Source of the DNA: Oceanobacillus piezotolerans
GTDB taxonomy: Bacteria; Bacillota; Bacilli; Bacillales; Amphibacillaceae
Reading direction: 5' to 3'
DNA length: 64,000 bases
Assembly: GCF_003665065.1 (NCBI RefSeq)
Contig: NZ_RCHR01000001.1
Span: 620,001 to 684,000 of the forward strand
Position numbers and translations under genes: made by a program. Below are positions 18,302 to 27,744 of the stretch, in pieces; position 1 is the stretch's first letter, and every line of letters starts with the position of its first letter. The notes beneath the pieces were generated by a model, which saw nothing but the letters and a program-made list of their open reading frames with translations, did no database searches and was not told the DNA's origin.

Positions 18302-19342
18302 TTACCTGAGTTTTATACTATAAAACCTCATCGCTTTTGGAACACCTTTAATTTCGAAAATGCCATTCATAATTAACTGTCTTACTCTATACTCAATATA
18401 TTCATCACTAATATACTGATCCAAATATCCAATGACCTCTCCTATTAGGCGTGCAGATTTCATAAATTCTTTACTTTTTTGCTGTTTATGCAGTTTCTTA
18501 GCTTTATTGATAATATACTCATCAAAATAGGATTCATCTACACTCTTAATCATTTTATATTGCCATATTCTAAGCACTTCTTTTGTAGTAGATAGATGCT
18601 GCCATTCCTCCTCAAGAATTTTACGCTGCTCTTGACTTAAGGAGGAACCATTTCTGTTTTTCTCATAAATGAACCTTAACTTTTCAGGTATTATTTCCCC
18701 GGTATGTAATGGGTAAGATTCTGTATCTGGAATATTGAATTGGGATTTAAGTTGTTCAGTTGAATTGATTAAACTGATTTCGTTATTCCTTTCTCTTAAT
18801 AAATACAGAACAAACCGTAAAGCTGTTTGTTCATGAGCGTTCTCCCCAGCCCAAATGGTAATTCGGATGTTCTTAGGAATAGCGTTAATCATGGAGATTG
18901 TGTTATTGAAATGGAAAAGATATTGATCAAGACAGTCATCATCATATATGAGATGATTTTTTATCCATTCATACCTGTGCTTAACTCCTGTATTTTCATG
19001 CAAACGCCACATAGGCCCAATAGAAAATAAATCCGAAAATGAAATGACGTTTTCCTCTTCATGCAATTTCATCTCATGTAATACTCTTTTTAAAGTACCT
19101 GATGATGAAGCATCAAACAAAATATGCACATTTTTATAACTCTTATTATCTTTAGCTTTAGTTCCATTACTTTTATAATGTAAGAATTCATGATACGTTT
19201 TCTTCAAATCGATAATAAATTCGCTCTCCGTATAGCGGTTGGATTCTTCCAGCATCTTCAGTCGTAGAAATGTTTGTAATAAAAGCGATTTCATTTCGTC
19301 ATTAGAAGAATTATTAAGAATTCTTTTTAATTCATCAATCAT
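18302..19342 (-). CDS. DUF1835/DUF3658 domain protein
   Basis: This 346-residue protein has an N-terminal helical region, a DUF1835 domain (VHILFDASSSGTLKRVL, FSDLFSIGPM) and a C-terminal DUF3658-like part. Such proteins are common in Bacillus but have no established role; the N-terminal domain resembles a nucleotide-binding Rossmann-like fold. It is not visibly linked to its neighbours. Confidence 0.85.
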   Translation of the reverse strand: MIDELKRILNNSSNDEMKSLLLQTFLRLKMLEESNRYTESEFIIDLKKTYHEFLHYKSNGTKAKDNKSYKNVHILFDASSSGTLKRVLHEMKLHEEENVISFSDLFSIGPMWRLHENTGVKHRYEWIKNHLIYDDDCLDQYLFHFNNTISMINAIPKNIRITIWAGENAHEQTALRFVLYLLRERNNEISLINSTEQLKSQFNIPDTESYPLHTGEIIPEKLRFIYEKNRNGSSLSQEQRKILEEEWQHLSTTKEVLRIWQYKMIKSVDESYFDEYIINKAKKLHKQQKSKEFMKSARLIGEVIGYLDQYISDEYIEYRVRQLIMNGIFEIKGVPKAMRFYSIKLR

Positions 19343-19461
19343 GCTTGTCTCCCACCTTTTGCAGATAATTTACTAATTCGATAGTAATCGATTCTTTTGA
19401 TCCAAATAAACATAATTTCAGCTATACTTTTATACTCTCAGTACATCTTGTAATTAGTGAT

Positions 19462-19725
19462 TTAAAATCTCTCAAAAACATAGAAATATAAAAAAATATA
19501 GCCAATGTTAAGCAGAATTGCAATGAGTGATTTAATAAAAGACTCTCTTAACAAAATAGCTCCCATTCCTAAAAACGCACCACTAAATGCCACCATTGGC
19601 AAAAAAAATATAACTATGCTTACAATTCCTAAACTAAAACCGGCAAACGAATATGTAAAAATTACGATTAAACTTATCGCAATATTAAAAGCTAGACAAA
19701 GGAATGACATATTATTTAAAGGCAT
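19462..19725 (-). CDS. Small three-helix membrane protein
   Basis: The 87-residue frame from ATG 19725 is almost entirely hydrophobic, with about three membrane segments. The same frame continues upstream without a start as EERAKRKSIGVGNL, a basic juxtamembrane sequence that looks native, so the original start may have been lost. Function is unknown. Confidence 0.5.
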   Translation of the reverse strand: MPLNNMSFLCLAFNIAISLIVIFTYSFAGFSLGIVSIVIFFLPMVAFSGAFLGMGAILLRESFIKSLIAILLNIGYIFLYFYVFERF

Positions 19726-19910
19726 CAAGTTTCCAACTCCAATAGATTTTCGTTTAGCTCGTTCTTCGTAGAATATTCCTACTTCGCTAGAAGGTCATTA
19801 TACCTGCTTTTTAAAAATTATTAAGTCATAGAACAATAAGGTTAATGCTTGTTATTTCCCAAATCGTGTTGATTAGATAAAAATTTTACTTAATACTCTT
19901 TATTTGTTTA

Positions 19911-20117
19911 TCATACAAAAAAAACAAAGAGCAACAGGCTAATGGATAATAGAATGAAAGCAATCTGAATTGTGATATACATTGTAAATTCAAAAGCAGA
20001 TAGCTTCCTTTGTTTTTTCTCTTTTTCTAAATGCCGAAGATAAAAAGGCGAAGTAATAACTAAAACAGATATAGAAATTGTCCGTAAAATTTCCGCAAAG
20101 ACTATCAAATGATTCAC
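19911..20117 (-). CDS. Small two-helix membrane protein (paralogue of 47119-47334)
   Basis: This 68-residue protein has two hydrophobic segments joined by a charged loop, LRHLEKEKKQRKLSAFEF. The loop and second helix align with the protein at 47119-47334 (KKVKKDRKLNLIEQ, then ITQIAIFL against ITIQIAFIL). The start is GTG 20117. Function is unknown. Confidence 0.55.
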   Translation of the reverse strand: MNHLIVFAEILRTISISVLVITSPFYLRHLEKEKKQRKLSAFEFTMYITIQIAFILLSISLLLFVFFV

Positions 20118-20273
20118 TCTTTTCTATGGTTCATTCAAATAATAAACCCAAAATCTAATTTTGATATTCATTTAAATTCTGGTATGACTGCATTCTCTAT
20201 AGAACGTATGAAGTCATTGAATCCCCTCACATATCACAACAATAATTTCCGATTAACTCTTACACACTTAAGC

Positions 20274-20498
20274 TTAAAAGAAATCTATTACCGAAACAAA
20301 TATATTAAACAATCCACCTATAATAAGTAAATAGCCTATTGTTTTCTTTTCTTTGGGTATTGCTTCGACCCCCATTGTTAAAAGCAATGCTCCTAAGAAT
20401 ACCATCGAAATAGTTGTTGTATCTACACTTGGGTTCAAGAGTCCATAACCAGATAATACCATAAGTGATATAGCTAGGACTGCGATAATAATATTCAA
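20274..20498 (-). CDS. DUF3953 (YczI-like) small membrane protein
   Basis: This 74-residue protein starts at TTG after GGAGGGGGAAG. Three hydrophobic segments and the MVFLGALLLTMGVE and GYLLIIGGLFNIFVSV stretches match the YczI/DUF3953 family of unknown function. Confidence 0.7.
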   Translation of the reverse strand: MNIIIAVLAISLMVLSGYGLLNPSVDTTTISMVFLGALLLTMGVEAIPKEKKTIGYLLIIGGLFNIFVSVIDFF

Positions 20499-20661
20499 CT
20501 TCCCCCTCCATCATTTGTTCAAATGTAATTAATATTACGAAATTGTACAATAATGGTTTCATTAAATAACAAGGCTGTCCAACCGATAAATTTCGCGTTA
20601 AAAATGGCGGGTATTTTCAAAATCGCTTTGCTGTTATGTAAATATGAAAAGGAGGGATTGC

Positions 20662-20799
20662 GTGTTAAAGAATTTAACGTACGTTCTACTATCGACTTTT
20701 TGGTGTTACACTTTAATGGTACCGCACCATTTAAACAAACTTGTTAATATTGATATTTTATCTAAACCATTTTATACATTTCATATTGTTCTATATTAA
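20662..20799 (+). CDS. 45-residue ORF with a strong ribosome site, convergent with a GNAT gene
   Basis: AAGGAGG lies six bases before GTG 20662, and the frame reads VLKNLTYVLLSTFWCYTLMV and on to TAA 20799. The N-terminus looks like a membrane or signal segment. The last 38 bases overlap the 3' end of the minus-strand GNAT gene. It may be a small peptide or the 5' remnant of a larger gene; I do not recognise the family. Confidence 0.35.
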   Translation: MLKNLTYVLLSTFWCYTLMVPHHLNKLVNIDILSKPFYTFHIVLY

Positions 20800-21607
20800 C
20801 TTTCTTAAATCCCGTTTTTCTAAGGAAGTCGGCCATATTAATATTATCAGGCATACTGATACTTAATTTTGCCAAATTTAGCTGCTTTACTGCGTATGAA
20901 ATAAGATTACTAGCAACTCCTTTACACCTTTCTCCTTCAAGGACATATAAAAAATTAATTATCCCTGCTTTCGTAATAACTAATGCAGCTATAACCTGTT
21001 TATCGCCGTAAGCAGCAAAACAGTGAGCAGTGTGATCTTTAATAAAGTAGTCTACTTCATTCTGCCAGTTAATGTGTGTTGATAAAATGCGATTTCTTAG
21101 TTCTTCTGCTACTGATAAACCAACTTTTTCTACCTTTAAATTAGTATTGTGTTTAATCCAATTGACATTTATTGAACTGTTGAAATAGGTGATTATATTT
21201 CCCTTTTTGAATCCTTGTTTCTCATAGAAGCGGATGGCACGTTCGTTGTCTTTTAAAACTTCTAAACTAAATCGCTCACATTGTTGCTTATTTCCATTTT
21301 CAATAAACAATTGGAAAAGCTCTTGACTCACACCTCTTCCACGAAATTCCGGTGTTATACATAAAGTACCACACCTTAAGTTTTTATATCCATCAAACTT
21401 TCTAATTCCGCCAAGTATTAATCCAACAGGTACATCCTCTTTAAATGCAATAAATGAGTCTTCTAATGTATTTCCTTCAGGTCCAAAAAATCTATCAATA
21501 AACGGATCAAGTGGTAGATTCATAGGAATTGCGTAATCTGAGAAACCACTTAAAAAGGCTTGATGGATTAAGGATGGATCTACAACTGAACAAATCTTAT
21601 AGTTCAT
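20762..21607 (-). CDS. Double-GNAT acetyltransferase
   Basis: This 281-residue protein has two GNAT modules. The first carries TPEFRGRGVSQELFQLF with FYEKQGFKKG, and the second carries LEGERCKGVASNLISYAV with FLRKTGFKKVN. The tandem form occurs in MshD-like and other Bacillus acetyltransferases. The second module's acetyl-CoA loop is less canonical and may be structural. The substrate is unknown. Confidence 0.85.
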   Translation of the reverse strand: MNYKICSVVDPSLIHQAFLSGFSDYAIPMNLPLDPFIDRFFGPEGNTLEDSFIAFKEDVPVGLILGGIRKFDGYKNLRCGTLCITPEFRGRGVSQELFQLFIENGNKQQCERFSLEVLKDNERAIRFYEKQGFKKGNIITYFNSSINVNWIKHNTNLKVEKVGLSVAEELRNRILSTHINWQNEVDYFIKDHTAHCFAAYGDKQVIAALVITKAGIINFLYVLEGERCKGVASNLISYAVKQLNLAKLSISMPDNINMADFLRKTGFKKVNIEQYEMYKMV

Positions 21608-21906
21608 AATGTACCTCCGTACTATTTGGGATTTTTATAATCATTTTGTAGCTATATCGGAATGCTGTTAGTTAGTAATTTAACTTATTATCTGCAATAA
21701 AACCCTTAATAAAAAAACAAATTAATAATAATCCATAAGTATTCTATTCTAACTCGGATATGGTTATTCATTTTGGTTCCATAGCTACATTGGTGGAACT
21801 AAAAGTTAAGGCAGAATATCCGTTGCCTCCATATCTAATTAAGACTTAACACAAATCCGCTACTTTATTCACTCCTAATCTTTCTCCCATCTTCTTAAAA
21901 AAGTAC

Positions 21907-22005
21907 TTATTCCTCTTTTTTATTAGAATTCTTATCTGGCTTTCCCCAATAATATAAGAATCCTGCCGAAGATAATATAACTAACAAAGTATAAACGAAG
22001 CCCAT
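21907..22005 (-). CDS. 32-residue single-span membrane peptide
   Basis: AGGGGGATAACA precedes ATG 22005. The frame gives a hydrophobic segment (YTLLVILSSAGFLYYW) and a very basic/acidic tail (KPDKNSNKKEE) before TAA 21907. The arrangement is typical of short single-pass membrane proteins. Function is unknown. The rest of 21608-21906 has no gene. Confidence 0.55.
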   Translation of the reverse strand: MGFVYTLLVILSSAGFLYYWGKPDKNSNKKEE

Positions 22006-22051
22006 TGTTATCCCCCTATTAATTACTTCTAGTTTATGTATCTTAGATAAT

Positions 22052-22354
22052 CTATTGTTGTCTCGTCCAATCAAAATCTCTTATTAATAAACCTTGCTTT
22101 TTTGCATAGTCATTAATGGCTTTAATTAATTTATTCTTATATATGGAAAATGAATAGTGAATTTCCCTTTTTTGATTTATTTCATATTCTTCATAAATGA
22201 TAAAGTTCAATAGATCCATCTTTTTAACTATAAATTGATTGCATTCATATTCCCCACTCCTGATATTGACAGAATATATAAAACTAATAATACCATCATA
22301 GTAATCTTGATGAGAGATTTCAGTTTCTAAAAATGACTGCAGCATTCCGTGCAT
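22052..22354 (-). CDS. Hypothetical protein (100 aa)
   Basis: GGGAGGTGGG precedes ATG 22354. The soluble, charged sequence (FLETEISHQDYYDGII, YSFSIYKNKLIKAIND) is open to 22052. I do not recognise the family. It follows two small genes after the CPBP protease in the same direction and may belong to that unit. Confidence 0.6.
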   Translation of the reverse strand: MHGMLQSFLETEISHQDYYDGIISFIYSVNIRSGEYECNQFIVKKMDLLNFIIYEEYEINQKREIHYSFSIYKNKLIKAINDYAKKQGLLIRDFDWTRQQ

Positions 22355-22393
22355 TCAAACCCACCTCCCAAACTCTTCATTCCTTCAAGTAAT

Positions 22394-22555
22394 CTATCCT
22401 GTTAAAAGTCTCGAAAAAAGTACAATAAATACTGCTATAATTATTCCAATGACTTGTTTATATGTTGTATTTGGATATGCAGTAATTATTTTCTCGATTA
22501 TACAATTACTAAAATAATTAACGCTTATTAAGATTTGAGCTGTAAATAACATCAT
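22394..22555 (-). CDS. 53-residue ORF with C-terminal membrane segment
   Basis: From ATG 22555 the frame reads MMLFTAQILISVNYFSNCII and ends with a membrane-like VIGIIIAVFIVLFSRLL before TAG 22394. It overlaps the end of the preceding 62-residue gene in another frame. The ribosome site is weak (TTGGAATTA). It is either a coupled small gene or a shadow. Confidence 0.35.
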   Translation of the reverse strand: MMLFTAQILISVNYFSNCIIEKIITAYPNTTYKQVIGIIIAVFIVLFSRLLTG

Positions 22556-22706
22556 TAATTCCAATCTCTATCGTTCTATTATTAATTAAAAAGCCTGCAC
22601 TAAATACAATAACCATTTCACTTTCACTTTTTTCAGTGATTTTCTCCTGGATTTTGTAATACCCATTTTCGAATGCTGCAAAAGATCTGTCGATAAAACA
22701 GGCCAT
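22518..22706 (-). CDS. Hypothetical protein coupled to the CPBP protease
   Basis: ATG 22706 overlaps the protease stop as TAATG, so this 62-residue frame is probably translated by coupling. It reads MACFIDRSFAAFENGYYKIQ and is soluble and charged. An in-frame upstream ATG at 22745 would overlap the protease further and is less likely. No family is recognised. Confidence 0.5.
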   Translation of the reverse strand: MACFIDRSFAAFENGYYKIQEKITEKSESEMVIVFSAGFLINNRTIEIGINDVIYSSNLNKR

Positions 22707-23590
22707 TATTTTTTGGAATCTACCTTTCTCAAAATTATAAAACAAAAAATCGCGTATAAAAGGATATCTATCGTAACAACAAGATATGGATTCACTGTTT
22801 CGACTAGAAACATAGAAGGTATTCCGCCCATTACGTTATTTTCTGTCGTTATAAATAAGCAAACAAATATATTATTTGCTGCGTGAGCTCCAATTGCTAA
22901 TTCTAAACTATTCGTTTTTGCAGTAATATAGGTTAATATAAAACCAGAGAAAAGATAGTCTAATGCAATAATCCAGCCGTACGACATCTCCGGATTAAAA
23001 AAGTGAAGCGACCCGAATATGGCACCAACAATAATAGCTAAAATAATTGGATTTTTAGTGAATTTGGCCAGCCATTGCAGCAGCAATCCTCTGAAAAACA
23101 ACTCTTCAGACGTCGTTTGAATGGGAATAAGAATGATTGCTGCAATAATCAACAGCAAATAACTCTTCCAGTCCACAATATTAAAGGAATAACTGCCGAA
23201 TTGAAATATCATAGTAATAACTTGAATAATAAAAAGCAAAATAAAAAATACAGAAAACCCAAAAATAATTCTTCTCCAATTAATCCGTTCATATGGTGTA
23301 ATTAAAGATTTAAACCCACGCTTCAAAACAAACCGGACTGAGAACCAACAGCCTAAAATAATAAATATGGTGATAAACAAATCCACATAAAGGCTTAATA
23401 GAGGATCAGTAATCAGTAAATCTGCTTCATTGACTAGAGAATCATCGAAATTATTGATTCCATTTAGTATGCCAAAATATACTGCACCAGTTATTATTAA
23501 ACCAAAAACAATGATAGTAATGAATAAAGATAAAATATATCTGGGATGCGTATTTTTGCCTTTTTCCACGCGCAAGAATTCAGTTAGCAT
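22706..23590 (-). CDS. CPBP family intramembrane glutamic endopeptidase
   Basis: This 294-residue membrane protein with about eight segments carries all CPBP/ABI motifs: EELFFRGLLLQWL, FGSLHFFNPE and AHAANNIF. Family members cleave prenylated or signal peptides in the membrane and, in Firmicutes, often give bacteriocin self-immunity. No bacteriocin gene was recognised nearby, although two to three small ORFs follow it. Confidence 0.9.
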   Translation of the reverse strand: MLTEFLRVEKGKNTHPRYILSLFITIIVFGLIITGAVYFGILNGINNFDDSLVNEADLLITDPLLSLYVDLFITIFIILGCWFSVRFVLKRGFKSLITPYERINWRRIIFGFSVFFILLFIIQVITMIFQFGSYSFNIVDWKSYLLLIIAAIILIPIQTTSEELFFRGLLLQWLAKFTKNPIILAIIVGAIFGSLHFFNPEMSYGWIIALDYLFSGFILTYITAKTNSLELAIGAHAANNIFVCLFITTENNVMGGIPSMFLVETVNPYLVVTIDILLYAIFCFIILRKVDSKK

Positions 23591-24052
23591 TTCAACACAC
23601 GACCTTTTCTATTATATTTTGCTTAATGAACGTTTAGATACAGCCGGTCTTTTACCATAGCCCTCCTAACGAACCGACTTATAATAATTTTATGCGTTGA
23701 TATCCATAAACTTTAACTCAACAATACGCCAACCTATTTTAATCTTCATTTTTTATACGCGGTAATTGAAGAAAAAGTTCCATTCATTCTAAAATTCTGC
23801 CTCATCATAGAAATAGACCGCACCCTTGAACGATCTCATTGTTTATTGTAAAGAACCATGTTCTAATGCAAAAGGCATCTATATAAGAATAAGACTTAAA
23901 TAGATGCCTCCTTAAAAAGTATTTCTTTTCCATATAATCCTAGTTGGAAAAAGATACTTTTATCAGTGTTTAACTTTTAATTTGTTTATTTTTTCCATGT
24001 GAATTTTGTAATGGCAGAAATTCTTCTATTATTTCATATGTATTGTTGTTAA
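23591..24052. other. Gene-free interval with a hairpin at 23873-23909
   Basis: AGGCATCTA (23873-23881) pairs with TAGATGCCT (23901-23909). In the minus direction it is followed by TTTT and could end the Amj transcript 140 bases past its stop. No gene is supported elsewhere in the interval. Confidence 0.5.
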
Positions 24053-24868
24053 CTATACAATGAATTGAGTAAACCAAGCAATATATTTTGCACCTGGAAT
24101 AAATATTACTTGTGCTAACAGAGTTCCTAATAACCTTGATGAAACCATCATTATAGATGCATTTTTTAAATTGATATAGCTTCCCTTTTGGTTAATCACA
24201 TCATCTGCAAGGATTGAAATTTTTGGGTCTATAAAGACAATGAGCAAGATTGTGGCTAGTCCATTAATTAAACCTGATGCCATTACTGCTGTTGTCGCCC
24301 TCTCAGGTGCAAGCAATGCTGCATACAGTGCTGATAATACTCCTATTGTATAAATTGCAGTAATCAACATATTAATGCAAAATAATTTAATTGGTATATC
24401 TCGCCAGTTCATATCTTTTAAGTATACGAACTTAGGTAAATGAACATGTTTTTTTGCACGTTTTAGATAAGGTATTGTAAGCCCCTTTCTCAATAATGCT
24501 GGAATAGAACCTCGTTCATCTGCTAAATGAATGATTGCTCTCGAAAAAATAGCAATGAATGTTGGTAACAACAGTAGACCAATAATTGTTCCTAATGTTG
24601 CAGAACCAATTAAGATTCTGTATTGACCTGCTACGAACTCCAGAGCATTTTCTTTTGGCGCATTGTCAATCAAACTTCCTGTAAAAGGCTGTTGCATCAT
24701 ATTTGCTAACCTTGAAACCATTACCATTACATTAAACAGGGAAAGGGCCGAAGCTAATAGCTTTACTCTTGCACCCAATAACCTTACTGAATATGCTAAT
24801 GTTTCGATTGAATGAATGATTAAGATAAAAAATCCAATCATTATTAATTGTGTTGTAAAATATTCCAT
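24053..24868 (-). CDS. amj: Lipid II flippase Amj
   Basis: This 271-residue polytopic membrane protein matches the Amj (YdaH) family over its length: an N-terminal ETLAYSVRLLGARVKLLASA segment, GSATLGTIIGLLLLPTF, FIDPKISILADDVI and IMMVSSRLLGTLLAQ. In Bacillus subtilis Amj flips lipid II across the membrane and substitutes for MurJ; its expression responds to envelope stress through sigma-M. ATG 24868 is chosen because AGGGA fits it better than the ATG two codons earlier. It is transcribed alone here. Confidence 0.9.
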   Translation of the reverse strand: MEYFTTQLIMIGFFILIIHSIETLAYSVRLLGARVKLLASALSLFNVMVMVSRLANMMQQPFTGSLIDNAPKENALEFVAGQYRILIGSATLGTIIGLLLLPTFIAIFSRAIIHLADERGSIPALLRKGLTIPYLKRAKKHVHLPKFVYLKDMNWRDIPIKLFCINMLITAIYTIGVLSALYAALLAPERATTAVMASGLINGLATILLIVFIDPKISILADDVINQKGSYINLKNASIMMVSSRLLGTLLAQVIFIPGAKYIAWFTQFIV

Positions 24869-24920
24869 ATACATTCCCTACTCTATGTTATAGGATAGCA
24901 CTGGTGTTACCTTAGTAGCT

Positions 24921-25328
24921 TTATCGTATAAATTCTTTAAGATTATTAGTTAAAGAGATAAATTCTCCCTTTGATACGGTTATTTCTGGTTCGACCCAAG
25001 TGAAACCATCATTTAAAAAACGAGGAATAATGTGCATATGATAATGCTCCACATCTTTAAATATTCCATTGTTTTGCATTATTGAGATTCCATCCGTTTT
25101 TAATACAACTTCTAGAGCAATTGCAATTTGTTGTGATGAAAGGATAACTTGAGTTAAACTTTCTGAGTCCACTTCACTAAACTCTCTATAATGCTTCTTA
25201 GGCACCACTAGAATATGGCCTTTGTTTATTGGATATTTATCCAGAAAACAACAAACTATATCATTCTCATATATGATATAAGCATCCTCTTTCTTAGATA
25301 AAATGTCACAAAACACACACCGTTTCAT
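24921..25328 (-). CDS. HIT family hydrolase
   Basis: This 135-residue protein has CVFCDIL (a possible zinc-binding start), NKGHILVVPKKH and the histidine triad EHYHMHIIPR. HIT proteins hydrolyse nucleoside phosphoramidates and dinucleotide polyphosphates. It is one of three HIT genes in the window. Confidence 0.9.
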   Translation of the reverse strand: MKRCVFCDILSKKEDAYIIYENDIVCCFLDKYPINKGHILVVPKKHYREFSEVDSESLTQVILSSQQIAIALEVVLKTDGISIMQNNGIFKDVEHYHMHIIPRFLNDGFTWVEPEITVSKGEFISLTNNLKEFIR

Positions 25329-25497
25329 TTATCCAGCTTCCCCCTGAATTTGTTATAAATAATTTTCTAATCCCTCTAAACAATGAAGTAAAAATATGAA
25401 TTTCAATATTAACATAATACTTAGATGATTTTTTCAATCTATAATCTATAAGGAAATGACGATTATGTGGAATCGTCCAATTGAACTTCTGCGGACG

Positions 25498-25942
25498 TTA
25501 GCCAATGAACTTTTTCTCAAGAATAATTTTATGTAATCCTTTTTCGTCAGTATAAGTTCCTATAATATCAAATCCATGTTTTATATTTAGAATTAACATG
25601 CCTCTCCATTTGTTCATTGTTTTAGTTTGAACAATCTTATAGCCTTCCTTTTTTAAATATTGATGTTGTTTTTCCATTAACTTAGAAGCGACTCCTTTTT
25701 CTCTGTAGTGAGAGCTCACTCCCCCTAACCAGCTATAAAACTTTTTTTATCAACCTCATATCCCATCTTGAATCCAATAACTTTTTTATCATCCATCGCT
25801 GTGATAACTAGTAACTTTGGTTTGGTGAGCATTTTTTCTATTAAATTATCATTAGTACTAAAAATTATATTTTGTAATCTAAGATTCCTTCTAATACATC
25901 TTCGTTAGGCATGGAATGAAAAACATGATAACTAGCAGTCAA
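25498..25942 (-). pseudogene. GNAT acetyltransferase with two frameshifts
   Basis: Starting from TTG 25942 (AAGGAG seven bases upstream), the fragments MTASYHVFHSMPNEDVLEGI, LRLQNIIFSTNDNLIEKML, VIGFKMGYEVDKK and FYSWLGGVSSHYREKGVASK lie in successive order but in different frames. One break is after GGAATC and the other is in an A7 run. Joined, they make a normal single-domain GNAT ending FDIIGTYTDEKGLHKI. It is inactive as written. Confidence 0.8.
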
Positions 25943-26049
25943 TGTAAATCTCCTTCTTTCCAAAGAAAGATTCATGTATTTGTTTCTGTTGATCTTTTTG
26001 TTATTTTGAATATGATTGCTTTAATAAATACTACTACACTCTCACCTCT

Positions 26050-26388
26050 TCAGTTTAATATCTCCCATAGAATCCCATCATCCATTGGAAAGAGGTTACC
26101 AAAAACACCAAAGAGCCTAATCGTTATTTTTTCACCGTTCTCAAATTCAACATACTTTTCATAAGAAGAGAATAAGCCAGTATTTCTAAAATGAGAAGAA
26201 TTATTCTTTATTCTAATTTCCTTATTGTCTTTAATACACTTTTCATCTTGATCTTCACCATTACACTCTATTCCATTCTCTTTAAGAATCCATTGATTAT
26301 AATCTGCTTTACTAGGGTTAGTAAATATCATAATAGCTATTAGAAGGATTACTATAATTAATACAGATAGCCACTTTTTCTTTACCAA
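26050..26388 (-). CDS. DUF4359-like membrane-anchored protein
   Basis: The protein has one N-terminal membrane segment (LSVLIIVILLIAIMIF) followed by TNPSKADYNQWI, the typical start of DUF4359, and IRLFGVFGNLFPM near the end. TTG 26388 is eight bases after AAGGGGTGG; GTG 26400 overlaps that site. The extracellular domain's function is unknown. Confidence 0.7.
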   Translation of the reverse strand: MVKKKWLSVLIIVILLIAIMIFTNPSKADYNQWILKENGIECNGEDQDEKCIKDNKEIRIKNNSSHFRNTGLFSSYEKYVEFENGEKITIRLFGVFGNLFPMDDGILWEILN

Positions 26389-26510
26389 ATGTAAATCCAC
26401 CCCTTCACCTAATTTAACGTTATCTAGGATTTTATATCCATCTTTTAATTAAAATGTGCTCTAATTCAACTAGAGAAGCCATGCTTCCTTCTTGAAAGAT
26501 CGTTTAAAAA

Positions 26511-26909
26511 CTATTTAGGAGCGACAAGTTCCACTTTAATTCTATCGGGGTCTTCAAAGTAAACGGCATAGTGATTATCTCCACCGGCAAAAGGATGACT
26601 TTTTGGATAAAGGATATTTACTCCTTTTTCTTTTAGTTTGCTTGTCATATCATCTACTTGCTGACGTGAACTTGCGTGAAACGCCAAGTGATTAAGACCT
26701 ACTCGACATCTATGGTACGGAGTATCTAAAAATCTTTCCTCTGCTTGTACAAAAACAATGTATGTATCATCTAACTTCCAGCTTCGTCCACGTTCCCAAT
26801 CTTGAAAAGGCGTATAACCTAATTCTTCAAGAAACCATCCCCAAAAATCTACAGTCTTACATATATCTGATACGTTTATTTCAATATGATGGAGCAATCC
26901 CTTGGACAT
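26511..26909 (-). CDS. VOC family protein (glyoxalase/fosfomycin-resistance fold)
   Basis: This 132-residue VOC domain begins LLHHIEINVSDICKTVDFW and has GLNHLAFHASS and YFEDPDRIKVELVAP, giving the usual His/His/Glu metal site. Related proteins inactivate small toxic molecules or isomerise them. Function cannot be narrowed further. Confidence 0.88.
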   Translation of the reverse strand: MSKGLLHHIEINVSDICKTVDFWGWFLEELGYTPFQDWERGRSWKLDDTYIVFVQAEERFLDTPYHRCRVGLNHLAFHASSRQQVDDMTSKLKEKGVNILYPKSHPFAGGDNHYAVYFEDPDRIKVELVAPK

Positions 26910-26979
26910 GGAAAACCTCTCTTTCTTTGACCGTAATTTAAATCAACCCGATTATTAGATCATAGATAAATATTCTACT

Positions 26980-27281
26980 TTATAAAAACCTGTTTCCCGT
27001 GTCAACGTATACAACCATAAATAAAATAATGGCAAAAAATAATAAAAGACCAAGAATGTACAATCAGTTAATTTTATATGCTTCACTAATTAACCAGAAC
27101 AACATACTAAAGACAAGGCAAACATTTCTCCCCATAAACTTAGAGAGAGCAGTTGTATCATTTTTCTTCTTTACTATGGAGGTATTGTGTTATAGCCTGT
27201 AATTAAGAAGGATCCTCTGCCATTTCTTAGAAAAATACCCATTACTATAAACAACATAATGACACCCATCATTTCAATCAT
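26980..27281 (-). pseudogene. DUF3784 membrane protein, frameshifted and with a stop
   Basis: ATG 27281 starts MIEMMGVIMLFIVMGIFL, then GRGSFLITGYNTIPP, a strong DUF3784 signature, and ends in stops. The next frame continues KKKNDTTALSKFMG, VFSMLFWLISEAYKIN, meets TGA where Trp is expected, then LYILGLLLFFAIILFMVVYV. One frameshift and one nonsense change separate it from an intact three-helix protein. Confidence 0.7.
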
Positions 27282-27339
27282 TCTTATACCCGCAGTACAA
27301 TATTTTTTGAAAAATCCTAGACAGAATATGTTGTGTTTA

Positions 27340-27744
27340 TTAGGTAAAAGACCTGTTCATTAAAACTATTCGCCAACCGTCAGGGTCTTCAATAGTAACT
27401 CCCAGTTCTTTCCAATATTCATTCTCTGCTTCAACTTCAGGATAACCCATTATCTTTAATCGCTCTGTTACTTTGTCGATTTCTTTTTTATCAGTTATAT
27501 AAAAGACCAATAGATTATCTTTTGTAGGTGCAGGGCAAGGACTTCCATCAATATGGCGTGTGAATTCCAAATGATAATTAACATCCGGTAAGCCAAATAT
27601 TACTCCATCATAACCCCTGTGTCCTTTAAACTGTCCAATTTGTTTAAGTCCTAAGCCATTTTGGTAAAAATCAATGATTTCTTCAAATTTGTCAGTTGGC
27701 CTCGCAATTCTAACTTGTGCTGCTGTAAAATCTTTGAATTTCAA
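27340..27744 (-). CDS. yycE: YycE-like VOC protein
   Basis: This 134-residue protein matches Bacillus subtilis YycE from end to end: FTAAQVRIARPTDKFEEII, FKGHRGYDGVIFGLPD, YHLEFTRH and GVTIEDPDGWRIVLMN. It belongs to the glyoxalase superfamily; its substrate is not established. It lies beside a DUF3784 pseudogene. Confidence 0.85.
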   Translation of the reverse strand: MKFKDFTAAQVRIARPTDKFEEIIDFYQNGLGLKQIGQFKGHRGYDGVIFGLPDVNYHLEFTRHIDGSPCPAPTKDNLLVFYITDKKEIDKVTERLKIMGYPEVEAENEYWKELGVTIEDPDGWRIVLMNRSFT

